This document shows positions 1 through 8,599 of a stretch of DNA of 64,000 nt, piece after piece; positions within the stretch are counted from its first letter, which is position 1; every line of letters begins with the position of its first letter. The notes beneath the pieces were generated by a model. The model did no database searches. It worked only from the letters and a program-made list of their open reading frames with translations, and was not told the origin of the DNA. This stretch comes from Pelomonas sp. Root405 (GTDB lineage Bacteria > Pseudomonadota > Gammaproteobacteria > Burkholderiales > Burkholderiaceae_C), in assembly GCF_001425165.1 (NCBI RefSeq), contig NZ_LMDU01000013.1, positions 186,001-250,000 on the forward strand. The letters run 5' to 3'. Position numbers and translations under genes: made by a program.

Positions 1-1117
1 CCTGGGCCGACTGGCCGGCGTAGTCGGCGATGGTCAGCGGGCCACTGAGGTTCTTCGGCGACGCTTCACCGGTGAGGATCTTGCCGATGAGGCGAACGGT
101 CGTGACGGCCATGTCCCAGCTCTGCTCGACGCCGCGCCACAGGCCATCGACGAAGCCTCGGCTGACGAAGACGCGCTCGGGCGGCGAGCCGACACCGATC
201 TGCAGGCGAGCGATGCGCCGGCCCTCTTCTTCGACAAGGCGGGGCGTCGCGTTCAGCTCGACAACCTGGCCGGCGCGCTCGACCCGCCAGGCCATGGCGC
301 GCGGCTGCCCGGCGTCATGGGCGCGGCGAATCGCATCGCGCAGGAAGCTGGCGTCGGGCACGATACGGCCGTCGATGGACAGCACGCGGTCACCTGCTAC
401 CAGGCCCGCGGCGGCTCCGGCACCGCCAGCGACGACTTCGCGAATCAGCGGCTCAGCCATCGGCGACAGGCCGATCTCGTTGAACAACTGCGCATTGGGC
501 GCGCGGCCGGCGAGGCTTTCTGTTGGCAGGCGCAGACTGCGGGCCGAGCGGCCCTGGGCGTCGCTGGTCGACAGGTGCAGGGTCTCACCCAGGGCCTGGG
601 CGCGCATGACGGCCGACTGCAAGTCGGGCAGGGATTCGACGTCCTGCCATTGCTGACCATCGGATGACACGGCCCGCACCCAGTCACCCGCCCGCAGGCC
701 CGCGCGTTCGGCCAGCGAGCCGGCCGGTGGCGTACCCAGCACGGCCTTGGGAACCTCGCTGCCCAGCCAAGCCACGGCCGCGAACAGCAGCACCGCCAGC
801 ACCCAGTTGGCCGCCGGGCCCGCCGCAACGATGGCCGCGCGCTGGCGCAGTGGACGCTGGTTGTAGGCCTGCTCGCGCTCATGCGGCGCCACCAATCCAT
901 CCCGCTCGTCCAGCATGCGCACATAGCCGCCAAGCGGCAAGGCGCTGAGGGTGAACTCGGTGCCATTGCGGCCGACACGCCGCCAGATGACGTGACCGAA
1001 GCCGATGGAGAAGCGCAGCACCTTGACGCCACAAGCTCGTGCCACGCGGTAGTGGCCCCACTCATGGACGGCGATCAACAGCGCCAGCGCGACGAGAAAG
1101 GCGATGACGGTGGTCAT
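1..1117 (-). CDS. rseP: Site-2 intramembrane zinc metalloprotease RseP (3' end outside window)
   Basis: Inner-membrane protease that makes the second cut in anti-sigma factor RseA to release sigma-E (known for the family). About 372 codons are present; the usual length is about 450, so the C-terminal part lies beyond base 1. The reading frame starts MTTVIAFLVALALLIAVHEWGH, with the zinc motif HEWGH at residues 18-22 inside the first membrane helix. A GG-Y motif follows near residue 60, and two PDZ-like segments follow (GDWV and GDRVLSIDGR regions). The ATG overlaps the dxr stop (ATGA), so it is translationally coupled to dxr, and it is the last visible gene of the rpsB cluster. Confident despite truncation. 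Confidence 0.93.
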   Translation of the reverse strand, partial: MTTVIAFLVALALLIAVHEWGHYRVARACGVKVLRFSIGFGHVIWRRVGRNGTEFTLSALPLGGYVRMLDERDGLVAPHEREQAYNQRPLRQRAAIVAAGPAANWVLAVLLFAAVAWLGSEVPKAVLGTPPAGSLAERAGLRAGDWVRAVSSDGQQWQDVESLPDLQSAVMRAQALGETLHLSTSDAQGRSARSLRLPTESLAGRAPNAQLFNEIGLSPMAEPLIREVVAGGAGAAAGLVAGDRVLSIDGRIVPDASFLRDAIRRAHDAGQPRAMAWRVERAGQVVELNATPRLVEEEGRRIARLQIGVGSPPERVFVSRGFVDGLWRGVEQSWDMAVTTVRLIGKILTGEASPKNLSGPLTIADYAGQSAQ

Positions 1118-2280
1118 AGCAGCCGCTGCGCATGCTGTCGCGTGCGGGCGTCGAGGGCCAGCAACGCTTCGATGCTGCCGCAGTCATCCGGCTGCACATC
1201 GGCAAGGCATTGCGAGTTGATCGCATGGATGCGGTCAAAGCGCAGCCGGCCATTCAGGAAGGCATCGACCGCCACTTCGTTGGCCGCGTTCAGCACCGTG
1301 GTGCTGCCCTCGGCGCCCTTGAGCGCGGCCCAGGACAGATGCAGGCCGGGGAAGCGCACCGCGTCTGCTTCCTCGAAGGTCAAGTCGGGCGTCGACAACA
1401 GGTCCAGGCGGCTGGCACCCGAAGTGATGCGTTCCGGAAAGGACAGGCCGTAGGCGATGGGCACGCGCATGTCGGGCGTGCCGAGTTGGGCCAGCACCGA
1501 CTGGTCTCGGCAGACCACCATCGAATGGATGATGCTCTGCGGGTGGATCAGCACCTTGATCTGGTCCGGTGCAAGGTTGAACAACCAGCGCGCCTCGATG
1601 ACTTCGAGGGCCTTGTTCATCATCGTTGCCGAGTCCACCGAGATCTTGCGGCCCATGACCCAATTGGGATGCGCGCAAGCCTGGTCAGGCGTCACGTCGG
1701 CCAGCGTCTTGGGATCGCGGCTGCGGAAGGGGCCGCCCGACGCCGTCAGCACGATGTGGTCGATTCGATCAAGCCAGGCGCTGCGGTCCTCGGGCAGGCA
1801 TTGAAAGATGGCCGAGTGCTCGCTGTCGATGGGCAGCAGCGTTGCGCCGCCCTGCTCAACCGCCTGCATGAAGAGGGCACCACCGACGACGATGGCTTCC
1901 TTGTTGGCCAGCAGCAGGCGCTTGCCGGACCGTGCCGCGGCGATGGCCGGCGCGAGACCGGCGGCGCCGACGATGGCCGCCATGACGGTGTCGACCTCGG
2001 GGTGGCCGGCGATGTCTGACAGCGCCTGTGCGCCGTCCAGCACCTCGGTGCGGCTGCCCACCTCGCGCAGCCGTTCACGCAGACGTGCGGCGACCTCGCG
2101 CTCGGGCATGACGGCGAAGCGCGGTGCCCACGTCAGGCACTGGGCCAGCAAATCGTCGACACGGCTCATCGCGCTCAACGCGACGACCTCGTAGCGCTCG
2201 GGGTGACGCGCGATGACGTCCAAAGTGTTGACACCGATGGAGCCGGTCGAGCCGAGGACGCAAACGCGTTGGCGAGTCAT
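1114..2280 (-). CDS. dxr: 1-deoxy-D-xylulose 5-phosphate reductoisomerase
   Basis: Cytosolic NADPH-dependent enzyme of the MEP isoprenoid pathway (DXP to MEP). It is 388 aa, normal for the family. The N-terminal NADPH motif GSTGSIG is at residues 10-16, the metal-site region LPIDSEHSA is mid-protein, and the flexible-loop and substrate region SVDSATMMNKALEVIEA follows. It begins one base from the cdsA stop and ends in an ATGA overlap with rseP, so it sits in the uppS-cdsA-dxr-rseP operon. This puts isoprenoid precursor synthesis beside the undecaprenyl synthase that consumes the product. ispG of the same pathway lies further along the window. Confidence 0.97.
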   Translation of the reverse strand: MTRQRVCVLGSTGSIGVNTLDVIARHPERYEVVALSAMSRVDDLLAQCLTWAPRFAVMPEREVAARLRERLREVGSRTEVLDGAQALSDIAGHPEVDTVMAAIVGAAGLAPAIAAARSGKRLLLANKEAIVVGGALFMQAVEQGGATLLPIDSEHSAIFQCLPEDRSAWLDRIDHIVLTASGGPFRSRDPKTLADVTPDQACAHPNWVMGRKISVDSATMMNKALEVIEARWLFNLAPDQIKVLIHPQSIIHSMVVCRDQSVLAQLGTPDMRVPIAYGLSFPERITSGASRLDLLSTPDLTFEEADAVRFPGLHLSWAALKGAEGSTTVLNAANEVAVDAFLNGRLRFDRIHAINSQCLADVQPDDCGSIEALLALDARTRQHAQRLL

Positions 2281-2281
2281 A

Positions 2282-3118
2282 TCAGTGGCTGATCAGCGCG
2301 AGCGCCAACGGGAAGACGGGCAGCAGCGCGTCGATGCGGTCCAGCACACCACCGTGGCCGGGCAGCAGGTTGCTGCTGTCCTTGGCGCCGCTGGCACGCT
2401 TGACGAGGGATTCAAACAGATCGCCGACGACGCTCATCGCGCCGAGAAAGACCAGGGCCAGCAGCGACAACCAGCCGTGGCGCTGAACCAGCAACGTGAA
2501 GAGGCTGGACGAGTCCACGGCCATCTTCACGTCGATGACATGCACCCAGATGAAGCCCAGCAGGATGACGCCCGCCATGCCGCTCCAGACGCCCTCCCAG
2601 CTCTTGCCCGGGCTGATGGCTGGTGCGAGCTTGCGCTTGCCGAAGGTGCGCCCGCCGAAATAGGCGGCGATGTCGGCCATCCAGACCAGGCAGAACACCG
2701 ACAGGATGAAATTGATGCCGAGCACCTTGGCCTGCACGATGGCCAGCCAGGCGCCCCAGAGCAGCACGGCGCCCAGGGCCAGCCGCGCACCGCGCGCGAT
2801 GCGCGGCCAGCCGGCGGGCCCGGCGCGAAGCGCGTAGGCACCGCCCAGCACCCAGAGCAGGCTCGCCAAGGACCACACCCAAGCCGGTGGCGCGTTCAGA
2901 CCACCGACCAGCAACGTCCACACGCACGCCATCGCAAGCGCCACGCCAGCAGCGATGGCGCCGCTGCCGGGCAGGCCGTTGAGCCGCGCCCATTCCCAGC
3001 CCGCCGCGCCCATCATGACGACGCTGACCCAGGCGAAGGGCCAGGGCGAGGCCTGGAAGAGCACCGGCAGCAGGATGGCCAGCAGCACGACGGCAGTGAT
3101 GACGCGGGTCTTGAGCAT
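2282..3118 (-). CDS. cdsA: Phosphatidate cytidylyltransferase (CDP-diglyceride synthase)
   Basis: Integral membrane enzyme making CDP-diacylglycerol from phosphatidate and CTP, the branch point for phospholipid synthesis. 278 aa from the ATG at 3118. The frame stays open further upstream, but that part overlaps uppS. The chosen start follows a GAGG ribosome site and lies 7 bases after the uppS stop. Several hydrophobic helices are visible. The C-terminal CDS signature reads SVVGDLFESLVKR, then KDSSNLLPGHGG, then DRIDALLP. Its context between uppS and dxr is the usual proteobacterial envelope-precursor operon. Confidence 0.95.
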   Translation of the reverse strand: MLKTRVITAVVLLAILLPVLFQASPWPFAWVSVVMMGAAGWEWARLNGLPGSGAIAAGVALAMACVWTLLVGGLNAPPAWVWSLASLLWVLGGAYALRAGPAGWPRIARGARLALGAVLLWGAWLAIVQAKVLGINFILSVFCLVWMADIAAYFGGRTFGKRKLAPAISPGKSWEGVWSGMAGVILLGFIWVHVIDVKMAVDSSSLFTLLVQRHGWLSLLALVFLGAMSVVGDLFESLVKRASGAKDSSNLLPGHGGVLDRIDALLPVFPLALALISH

Positions 3119-3125
3119 GGTGGCC

Positions 3126-3878
3126 TCAGGCGGCGGACGCTTCCTTGACGCCACCAAAGCGGCGGTCCCGCTCGTGGAAGGCCGCAATGGCCGCGTCCAG
3201 TTCACGCTCGCCGAACTCGGGCCAGAGGCAGTCTGAGAAAACGAACTCGGTATAGGCCGCCTGCCAAAGCAGGAAGTTGCTGATGCGCACCTCGCCACCC
3301 GTGCGGATGAAGAGGTCGGGGTCGGGCGCATAGCTCATCGCCATGAACTCCGACAGCTTGGCCTCTGTCAGCTCGTCGGGCTTCACGCCGGCCTTGATCG
3401 CTGCCTTGCAGGCCTGCACGATGTCCCAGCGGCCGCCGTAGTTGAAGGCGACGTTCAGCGTCAGCCGTGTGTTGTGCAGCGTGCTGGTCTCTGCCTCGTT
3501 CCAGGCGTTGCGCAGCTTGTCGGACACCGCGTCGCGGTCGCCGACGATGCGGATGCGAACCCCCATCGCGCCCATCTTGGCGAGGTAGCGCGACACGGCA
3601 GCCAGCACCAGCCCCATCAGGCCGGATACCTCGTCGCTCGGACGCTTCCAGTTCTCGCTGGAGAAGGCAAAGACCGTGACGTACTCGATGTCCCGGTCGA
3701 TGCAGGCCTGGACGATCTTGACGAGACTGTCCACGCCAGCCTTGTGGCCGAAGAAGCGCGGCAGGAAGCGCTTCTTGGCCCAGCGGCCGTTGCCATCCAT
3801 GACGATGGCGACATGGCGCGGTGGCGCGGGACGGTCCTGCGCCACGCTGGCAGACGAGTGCAAACCCAGAGCGCTCAA
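3126..3878 (-). CDS. uppS: Undecaprenyl diphosphate synthase
   Basis: Cytosolic cis-prenyltransferase that makes C55-PP, the carrier lipid for peptidoglycan and O-antigen. 250 aa, typical. The pyrophosphate-binding start of the domain reads [11 protein letters not shown] at about residues 24-34. [15 protein letters not shown] and the SDCLWPEF region near the C-terminus are also family hallmarks. The longest frame starts with TTG, whose last two bases overlap the frr stop (TTGA), which suggests coupling. A GTG 12 codons downstream (13th codon) is an alternative start that leaves the domain intact. Start uncertain, identity firm. Confidence 0.94.
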   Translation of the reverse strand: MSALGLHSSASVAQDRPAPPRHVAIVMDGNGRWAKKRFLPRFFGHKAGVDSLVKIVQACIDRDIEYVTVFAFSSENWKRPSDEVSGLMGLVLAAVSRYLAKMGAMGVRIRIVGDRDAVSDKLRNAWNEAETSTLHNTRLTLNVAFNYGGRWDIVQACKAAIKAGVKPDELTEAKLSEFMAMSYAPDPDLFIRTGGEVRISNFLLWQAAYTEFVFSDCLWPEFGERELDAAIAAFHERDRRFGGVKEASAA

Positions 3879-4435
3879 ACCGCGAGGATCTCGGCTTCCT
3901 TGGCCGAGATCAGCTTGTCGATCTCCGCAATCACGCGGTCGGTGAGCTTCTGGACTTCGTCCAGGCTGCGGCGCTCATCGTCCTCGCTGATTTCCTTGTC
4001 CTTGAGCAGCTTCTTGGCTTGCTCGTTGGCATCGCGGCGCAGGTTGCGCACAGCAACCTTGGTGTCTTCACCGGCATTGCGCACGACCTTGGTCAGGTCC
4101 TTGCGGCGCTCTTCGGTCAGGGGCGGCATCGGCACGCGAATGAGGTCGCCCTGCGAAGCGGGGTTCAGACCGAGGTCGCTCTCGCGGATGGCCTTCTCGA
4201 TCTTGGCGCCCATGCCTTTTTCCCAGGGCTGGACAGAGATGGTGCGGGCGTCCAGCAGCGTGACATTGGCCACTTGCGAGATCGGCACCATGGAGCCGTA
4301 GTAGTCAACGCTGACCTGGTCCAGGATGCCGGGGTGGGCGCGGCCGGTGCGGATCTTGTGCAACTCGCCCTTCAGCGCTTCGATGGACTTGGCCATCTTG
4401 GCTTCGGCGTTCTTCTTGATGTCGGCAATGCTCAT
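3875..4435 (-). CDS. frr: Ribosome recycling factor
   Basis: Splits post-termination ribosomes together with EF-G. 186 aa, essentially the family length (185). It starts [20 protein letters not shown] and contains the conserved segment [15 protein letters not shown]. The long alpha-helical C-terminal half, with [17 protein letters not shown] and a [10 protein letters not shown] segment, is typical. I chose the ATG at 4435 because the open frame upstream of it has no family similarity and runs into pyrH. It lies 70 bases after pyrH and overlaps the TTG of uppS. Confidence 0.97.
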   Translation of the reverse strand: MSIADIKKNAEAKMAKSIEALKGELHKIRTGRAHPGILDQVSVDYYGSMVPISQVANVTLLDARTISVQPWEKGMGAKIEKAIRESDLGLNPASQGDLIRVPMPPLTEERRKDLTKVVRNAGEDTKVAVRNLRRDANEQAKKLLKDKEISEDDERRSLDEVQKLTDRVIAEIDKLISAKEAEILAV

Positions 4436-4505
4436 CGTTTTTCCTTGCGGGACAGGCCGCCCGAGCGTCAGCGAGCAGCGCCGTCCCCAATTGACTGAGA
4501 CTGAA

Positions 4506-5216
4506 TTAGACGTGGACCAGCGTGCCCTCATCTTCCCCTTGCACGACGCGCCTGAGCGCGCCCGGCTTGAAGATGCTGAAGACCTTGATCGGCAGCTTCT
4601 GGTCGCGGCACAGTGCAAAGGCAGCGCCGTCCATGACCTGAAGGTTGCGCGAGATCACCTCGTCGAAGCTGATGCGCGAATAGCGCGTGGCGTCGGGGTC
4701 CTTCTTGGGATCGGCCGAGTAGACGCCGTCGACCTTGGTCGCCTTCAATACGATCTCGGCGCCGATCTCGGCGCCGCGCAGTGCAGCGGCGGTGTCGGTC
4801 GTGAAGAAGGGGTTGCCAGTGCCGGCAGCGAAGACGACGACCTTGCCCTCTTCGAGATACTGCAGCGCTTTGGGCCGCACATAGGGCTCGACGACCTGCT
4901 CAATGGCGATGGCCGACATGACACGGGCTGTCATGCCCTCCTGACGCATGGTGTCCGCCAAGGCCAGCGAGTTCATGACCGTTGCCAGCATGCCCATGTA
5001 GTCGGCGGTGGCGCGGTCCATGCCCACCGAACCGCCGGCCACGCCGCGGAAGATGTTGCCGCCACCGATGACGACGGCCACCTCAACGCCCATCTGCGTC
5101 ACTTCGCGGACTTCCTGCACCATGCGGACGATGGTCGCGCGGTTGATGCCGTAGGCGTCGTCGCCCATCAGGGCTTCGCCGGAAAGTTTGAGCAGGATGC
5201 GTTTGTACGCGGGCAT
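4506..5216 (-). CDS. pyrH: Uridylate kinase (UMP kinase)
   Basis: Phosphorylates UMP to UDP in the cytosol; the bacterial hexameric enzyme of the amino-acid-kinase fold. 236 aa, normal. It starts [20 protein letters not shown], with the phosphate-binding lysine and glycine motif, then [11 protein letters not shown], the ATP-side segment [19 protein letters not shown], and [14 protein letters not shown]. It lies downstream of tsf, separated by a terminator-like hairpin, and upstream of frr, the standard order in proteobacteria. Confidence 0.97.
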   Translation of the reverse strand: MPAYKRILLKLSGEALMGDDAYGINRATIVRMVQEVREVTQMGVEVAVVIGGGNIFRGVAGGSVGMDRATADYMGMLATVMNSLALADTMRQEGMTARVMSAIAIEQVVEPYVRPKALQYLEEGKVVVFAAGTGNPFFTTDTAAALRGAEIGAEIVLKATKVDGVYSADPKKDPDATRYSRISFDEVISRNLQVMDGAAFALCRDQKLPIKVFSIFKPGALRRVVQGEDEGTLVHV

Positions 5217-5261
5217 GGTGTCCTCGATCAGTGGGGGGCGCTGGCTGGCCCAGAAGTTTAA

Positions 5262-5290
5262 AGGGCGCCTCGGTGTAATCCGGGCGCCCT
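5262..5290 (-). terminator. Hairpin terminator between tsf and pyrH
   Basis: Inverted repeat AGGGCGCC / GGCGCCCT (5262-5269 with 5283-5290). A second internal pairing (CGG/CCG) extends the stem. On the minus strand the stem is followed by TTTAAAC. Its position 20 bases after the tsf stop fits an intrinsic, possibly partial, terminator that lowers pyrH-frr expression relative to rpsB-tsf. Confidence 0.7.
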
Positions 5291-5309
5291 GGCGGTCAGC
5301 TAAGAAGCT

Positions 5310-6203
5310 TTACTGGCCCTTGGCCGCAGCGACTTGTGCCGCCACCTCGGCGGCGAAGTCGTCGACCTTCTTCTCGATGCCTTCGCCGACGACGTAGAGC
5401 GTGAAGCCCTTGACGGTGGTGTTGGCGGACTTCAGGTAGGCGGCCACGGTCTGCTTGCCGTCGGCGGCCTTCACGAAGACCTGGTCGAGCAGGCTGACTT
5501 CCTTCAGGAACTTCTGCACCGAGCCTTCGACCATCTTGGCGACGATGTCGGCCGGCTTGCCGGATTCGGCCGCCTTCTCGGTGGCGATGCGACGCTCCTT
5601 CTCGACCAGATCGGCCGAGACCTCGGCGCTGGACAGCGCAGCCGGCTTCATCGCGGCCACGTGCATGGCGACGTCCTTGGCGGCAACGTCGTCGCCCTCG
5701 AACTCGACCATCACACCAATGCGCGTGCCATGCAGATAGGAAGCCAGCTTGGCGCCGCTGTAGCGCTGGAAGCGGCGGATAGCCATGTTCTCGCCGATCT
5801 TGCCGATCAGGCCCTTGCGCACGTCTTCCACGGTCGGGCCGAAGCCTTCTTGCGACAGCGGCAGCGCCGACAGCGCGGCCACGTCAGCCGGGTTCTGCTC
5901 AGCGACCAGGCCGGCCAGCGCGTTCACGAAGGCCAGGAAGGCGTCGTTCTTCGACACGAAGTCGGTTTCGCAATTGACTTCGATCAGCGCGCCGTTGCCG
6001 CCGACCACAGCCGAGGCCACGATGCCTTCAGCAGTGATGCGCGAGGCGGCCTTGCCGGCCTTGTTGCCCAGCTTGACGCGCAGGATTTCTTCCGCACGAC
6101 CCAGGTCGCCATCGGCCTCGGTCAGCGCCTTCTTGCACTCCATCATCGGGGCGTCGGTGCGGGCACGCAGTTCGCCCACCATGCTTGCGGTGATAGCAGC
6201 CAT
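5310..6203 (-). CDS. tsf: Elongation factor Ts
   Basis: Guanine-nucleotide exchange factor for EF-Tu. 297 aa from the ATG at 6203. The upstream in-frame extension crosses the rpsB-tsf hairpin and is not coding. The N-terminal UBA-like domain has the signature [17 protein letters not shown], followed by the EF-Tu-contact motif [11 protein letters not shown] near residue 80 and the HVAAMKP segment. It is second in the rpsB-tsf operon, 69 bases after rpsB. Confidence 0.98.
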   Translation of the reverse strand: MAAITASMVGELRARTDAPMMECKKALTEADGDLGRAEEILRVKLGNKAGKAASRITAEGIVASAVVGGNGALIEVNCETDFVSKNDAFLAFVNALAGLVAEQNPADVAALSALPLSQEGFGPTVEDVRKGLIGKIGENMAIRRFQRYSGAKLASYLHGTRIGVMVEFEGDDVAAKDVAMHVAAMKPAALSSAEVSADLVEKERRIATEKAAESGKPADIVAKMVEGSVQKFLKEVSLLDQVFVKAADGKQTVAAYLKSANTTVKGFTLYVVGEGIEKKVDDFAAEVAAQVAAAKGQ

Positions 6204-6229
6204 TTCTCTTCTCCAGATTTCGGTTGGCA

Positions 6230-6251
6230 AAAGGGGCCTCGCGGCCCCTTT
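6230..6251 (-). terminator. rpsB-tsf intergenic hairpin (attenuator or terminator)
   Basis: Perfect 9-bp stem AAAGGGGCC (6230-6238) / GGCCCCTTT (6243-6251) with a 4-base loop, followed on the minus strand by TTTTGCC. A partial terminator between rpsB and tsf is known in other proteobacteria. Here the stem and short T-run support the same role, but its efficiency cannot be read from sequence. Confidence 0.75.
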
Positions 6252-6272
6252 CAAATGCAGGGCGGTAGGGGC

Positions 6273-7019
6273 TTACGCCTCTTCGGAAACCTCGACGAAC
6301 TCGTCGCCGGCCGGGGCAACCGCAGCCACCACTTCGTTCGTGGCGTTGGCCTTGCCTTCGAGCACGGCGTCAGCGACAGCGCGGGCATACAGGGCGACAG
6401 CCTTGGCGGAGTCGTCGTTGCCGGGGATGACGTAGTCGATGCCGATGGGCGAGTGGTTGGTGTCAACCACGCCGATGACGGGAATGCCGAGCTTCTTGGC
6501 TTCGGCAACAGCAATCTTGTGATAGCCGACGTCGATGACGAAGATGGCATCGGGCAGCGCGGTCATGTCCTGAATGCCGCCGATGTTCTTCTCGAGCTTG
6601 GCGATGTCGCGCTGGAACAGCAGGGCTTCCTTCTTGATCGCGGGCTGGGTGCCGGCATCGATCTGGGCCTGCATGTCCTTGAGGTTCTTCAGCGAGGTCT
6701 TGACCGTCTTGAAGTTGGTCATCATGCCGCCCAGCCAACGCGAGTCGACGTAGGGCATGCCAGCGCGCTGGGCTTCAGAGGCGATGAACTCACGGGCTTG
6801 GCGCTTGGTGCCGATCATCAGGATCGTGCCGCGCTTGGCGGCGAGCGAACGCACAAACTTCATCGCGTCGTTGAACGCGGGCAGCGTCTTCTCGAGGTTG
6901 ATGATGTGGATCTTGTTGCGATGGCCGTAGATATACGGGGCCATCTTGGGATTCCAGAAGCGGGTTTGGTGGCCGAAATGGACGCCGGCTTCCAGCATCT
7001 CGCGCATCGTGACAGACAT
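6273..7019 (-). CDS. rpsB: 30S ribosomal protein S2
   Basis: Ribosomal protein of the 30S back region. 248 aa. It starts [20 protein letters not shown] and carries the S2 signatures [35 protein letters not shown] and the C-terminal [24 protein letters not shown]. The ATG at 7019 is preceded by a GGAG-type ribosome site. The acidic C-terminal tail (EFVEVSEEA) is common in betaproteobacteria. First gene of the minus-strand cluster, with a long leader. Confidence 0.98.
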   Translation of the reverse strand: MSVTMREMLEAGVHFGHQTRFWNPKMAPYIYGHRNKIHIINLEKTLPAFNDAMKFVRSLAAKRGTILMIGTKRQAREFIASEAQRAGMPYVDSRWLGGMMTNFKTVKTSLKNLKDMQAQIDAGTQPAIKKEALLFQRDIAKLEKNIGGIQDMTALPDAIFVIDVGYHKIAVAEAKKLGIPVIGVVDTNHSPIGIDYVIPGNDDSAKAVALYARAVADAVLEGKANATNEVVAAVAPAGDEFVEVSEEA

Positions 7020-7076
7020 GGGTCTTACTCCGAAGGTTGTGTCTAAAATCCGGCCCGAATTGCGTTGCAGCACCTG

Positions 7077-7090
7077 GAAACAGCTGTTTC
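7077..7090. repeat. 14-base perfect palindrome in the rpsB leader
   Basis: GAAACAGCTGTTTC reads the same on both strands and sits 58 bases upstream of the rpsB ATG. It could be an operator half-site pair or part of the folded rpsB leader. S2 is known to repress its own mRNA through its leader in enterobacteria, but I cannot tell which role applies here. Confidence 0.55.
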
Positions 7091-7248
7091 AGCTGACCTT
7101 CCAAAGGCCGCAAACCACAACACCTTTGTGTGACCGGTTTGCGATTTGTTGCGACGGGTGGCATGAACGCTGTTCAACGCACACCTTCACAACCGTTTTG
7201 CCGATATCGCGACGCTGAAATAGCGACCGCCCCCGGCAAAACCCGCAG

Positions 7249-7254
7249 AGTATA
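7249..7254 (-). promoter_or_regulatory. Candidate -10 box for rpsB
   Basis: TATACT on the minus strand (5 of 6 to consensus) in an otherwise GC-rich context, with a poor -35. It would give an rpsB leader of about 220 nucleotides. A weaker alternative (CTGCAA-17-TTTAGA) lies only about 30 bases before the gene. Low confidence. Confidence 0.35.
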
Positions 7255-7335
7255 CACAAGCATGCCTCTTATCAGCCAACGCCGCTTCTTCGTGGCCGCC
7301 AGCTCGCTTGCCGGAAGTCGCCGCCAGGTGCGCGC

Positions 7336-8589
7336 TTGAGCCGCCGTGTCGCGGTTGTCGGCGCTGGACTGGCTGGCGTGGCAACAGCATACGAACTCGC
7401 AGTCCTAGGCTGCCAGGTTCAGGTTTTTGAGCGCGGCGGCAGCGTCGCCGAACAAGCGAGCTTTGCCGGCAGCGCCCTGCTCTCGCCCTACCCTGCCCTC
7501 GTACATGCAGTGATGCCAACGCCCTGGGCCTGGCGCTGGCGCCGCTGGCGCGCCGGCCGCCGCGGCGGTGAATCTGCGTCGACACTGGTGGCCTTGAGCC
7601 AGCTGGGCCTGTCGCGCACCGCCGAGCTGCGACATCAGCTGGGCCTGGACGATGAATCGACCGAAGGCCTGCTCATTGCGTTAACTGACGCGCGCCGCCT
7701 CGCTGCAGCCGAGGCCAGGATAGACAGTTGGAAGGCGCAGGGCCTGCAGATCGAGTTGCTGGACGCCGAGGCGGCGCGCCGCCTCGAGCCGGGGCTCAAT
7801 GCCGACGCCCCGCTGTCCGGCACTCTCGCCCTCGCCCATGGCGGGGCGGGCAACGCCCGCCTATTCACCCAGCAACTGCGCCTGAAAGCGCAGCGCCTCG
7901 GTGCCAGCTTTCGCTTCCACACGACGGTACGCGCCGTCAGCGCGGACGGCGCCGGCCTGATGCTCCGGCACGAGCACACGCCGCCACTCGAAGCGCCGAC
8001 ACGCGCGCAGGGGGCCGAACGAGAAGCCGGTGACACCCTGCCCCAACCCGTCGGGCCGATGGACGAGCGCTTCGATGCCGTGGTGTTGTGCAATGGCCTG
8101 GATGCAAGCGCCTTGCTCGGCCAACGCCTGCCACTGGCCGCCCAGCATGAAACTTCGGTGACCGCGCCCCTGCGCCTGCTGGAAGCGCACCCTGACCTCG
8201 GGCCAAAGGCAGCCTGGGTCGACCCCGCGCTCGGGCTGACCATCACCCGCACCGGCCAACGCGTTCGCGTGACCGGCGGGCTGGCGGTGAGCCGCGTCCG
8301 CGCGAAGGTGGCGACCGACTTCGAAGCGCTGCACCGCGGCCTGCAGCACTGGTTCCCGGGGTCGGTGCTGCACAGCCAAGTGCAACATGGCCAGAGCCGG
8401 CGCGCCGTGGCGGCCGATGGCCTGCCGGTCCTGGGCACCAGCGACCGCGCCGGCCTCTGGCTGAGTCTTTCACCTGGAGGCAACGGCTGGGGCCTGGCCT
8501 GCGGCGCTGCCAGCGTGCTGGCTCAGCAGATTGCCGGCGCGACGCCAGCACTCGACATCAGCGCCCTCGGCCCCCAGCGACTGACCTAA
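7336..8589 (+). CDS. DadA-like FAD-dependent oxidoreductase
   Basis: 417 aa flavoprotein of the D-amino-acid-oxidase/DadA fold. The Rossmann FAD motif VAVVGAGLAGVATAYEL is at residues 5-21, acidic FERGG closes the ADP site, and a C-terminal FAD-contact segment near residue 382 reads SLSPGGNGWGLACGAA. By family it should oxidise an amine or amino acid and pass electrons to the membrane; the substrate is unknown. Residues about 212-238 look like a disordered insertion (Pro/Gln/Glu-rich). The start is TTG, overlapping an upstream TGA (TTGA); no better start keeps the FAD motif. It is 10 bases upstream of nnr, likely co-transcribed. Confidence 0.85.
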   Translation: MSRRVAVVGAGLAGVATAYELAVLGCQVQVFERGGSVAEQASFAGSALLSPYPALVHAVMPTPWAWRWRRWRAGRRGGESASTLVALSQLGLSRTAELRHQLGLDDESTEGLLIALTDARRLAAAEARIDSWKAQGLQIELLDAEAARRLEPGLNADAPLSGTLALAHGGAGNARLFTQQLRLKAQRLGASFRFHTTVRAVSADGAGLMLRHEHTPPLEAPTRAQGAEREAGDTLPQPVGPMDERFDAVVLCNGLDASALLGQRLPLAAQHETSVTAPLRLLEAHPDLGPKAAWVDPALGLTITRTGQRVRVTGGLAVSRVRAKVATDFEALHRGLQHWFPGSVLHSQVQHGQSRRAVAADGLPVLGTSDRAGLWLSLSPGGNGWGLACGAASVLAQQIAGATPALDISALGPQRLT

Positions 8590-8599
8590 GCTCGCGGGC

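Larger units (their letters stand above)
7020..7335. other. Divergent intergenic region: rpsB leader and upstream of the FAD oxidoreductase
   Basis: 316 bases without a convincing gene, clearly more A/T-rich than the flanks. It holds a perfect 14-base palindrome at 7077-7090 and a GTATAC/TATACT box at 7249-7255. There is also a short ATG frame (7262-7339, 25 codons) whose TGA overlaps the TTG start of the oxidoreductase. The small frame has no recognisable features and I do not call it. Confidence 0.6.

Noticed and set aside
5334-7046. 570-codon plus-strand frame across tsf and rpsB
   Set aside because: Spans two well-defined minus-strand genes and their terminator; no recognisable protein features.
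7262-7339. 25-codon ORF ending in TTGA before the FAD oxidoreductase
   Set aside because: It could be a coupled leader peptide, but it has no run of a regulatory codon, no clear ribosome site and no way to test conservation here.
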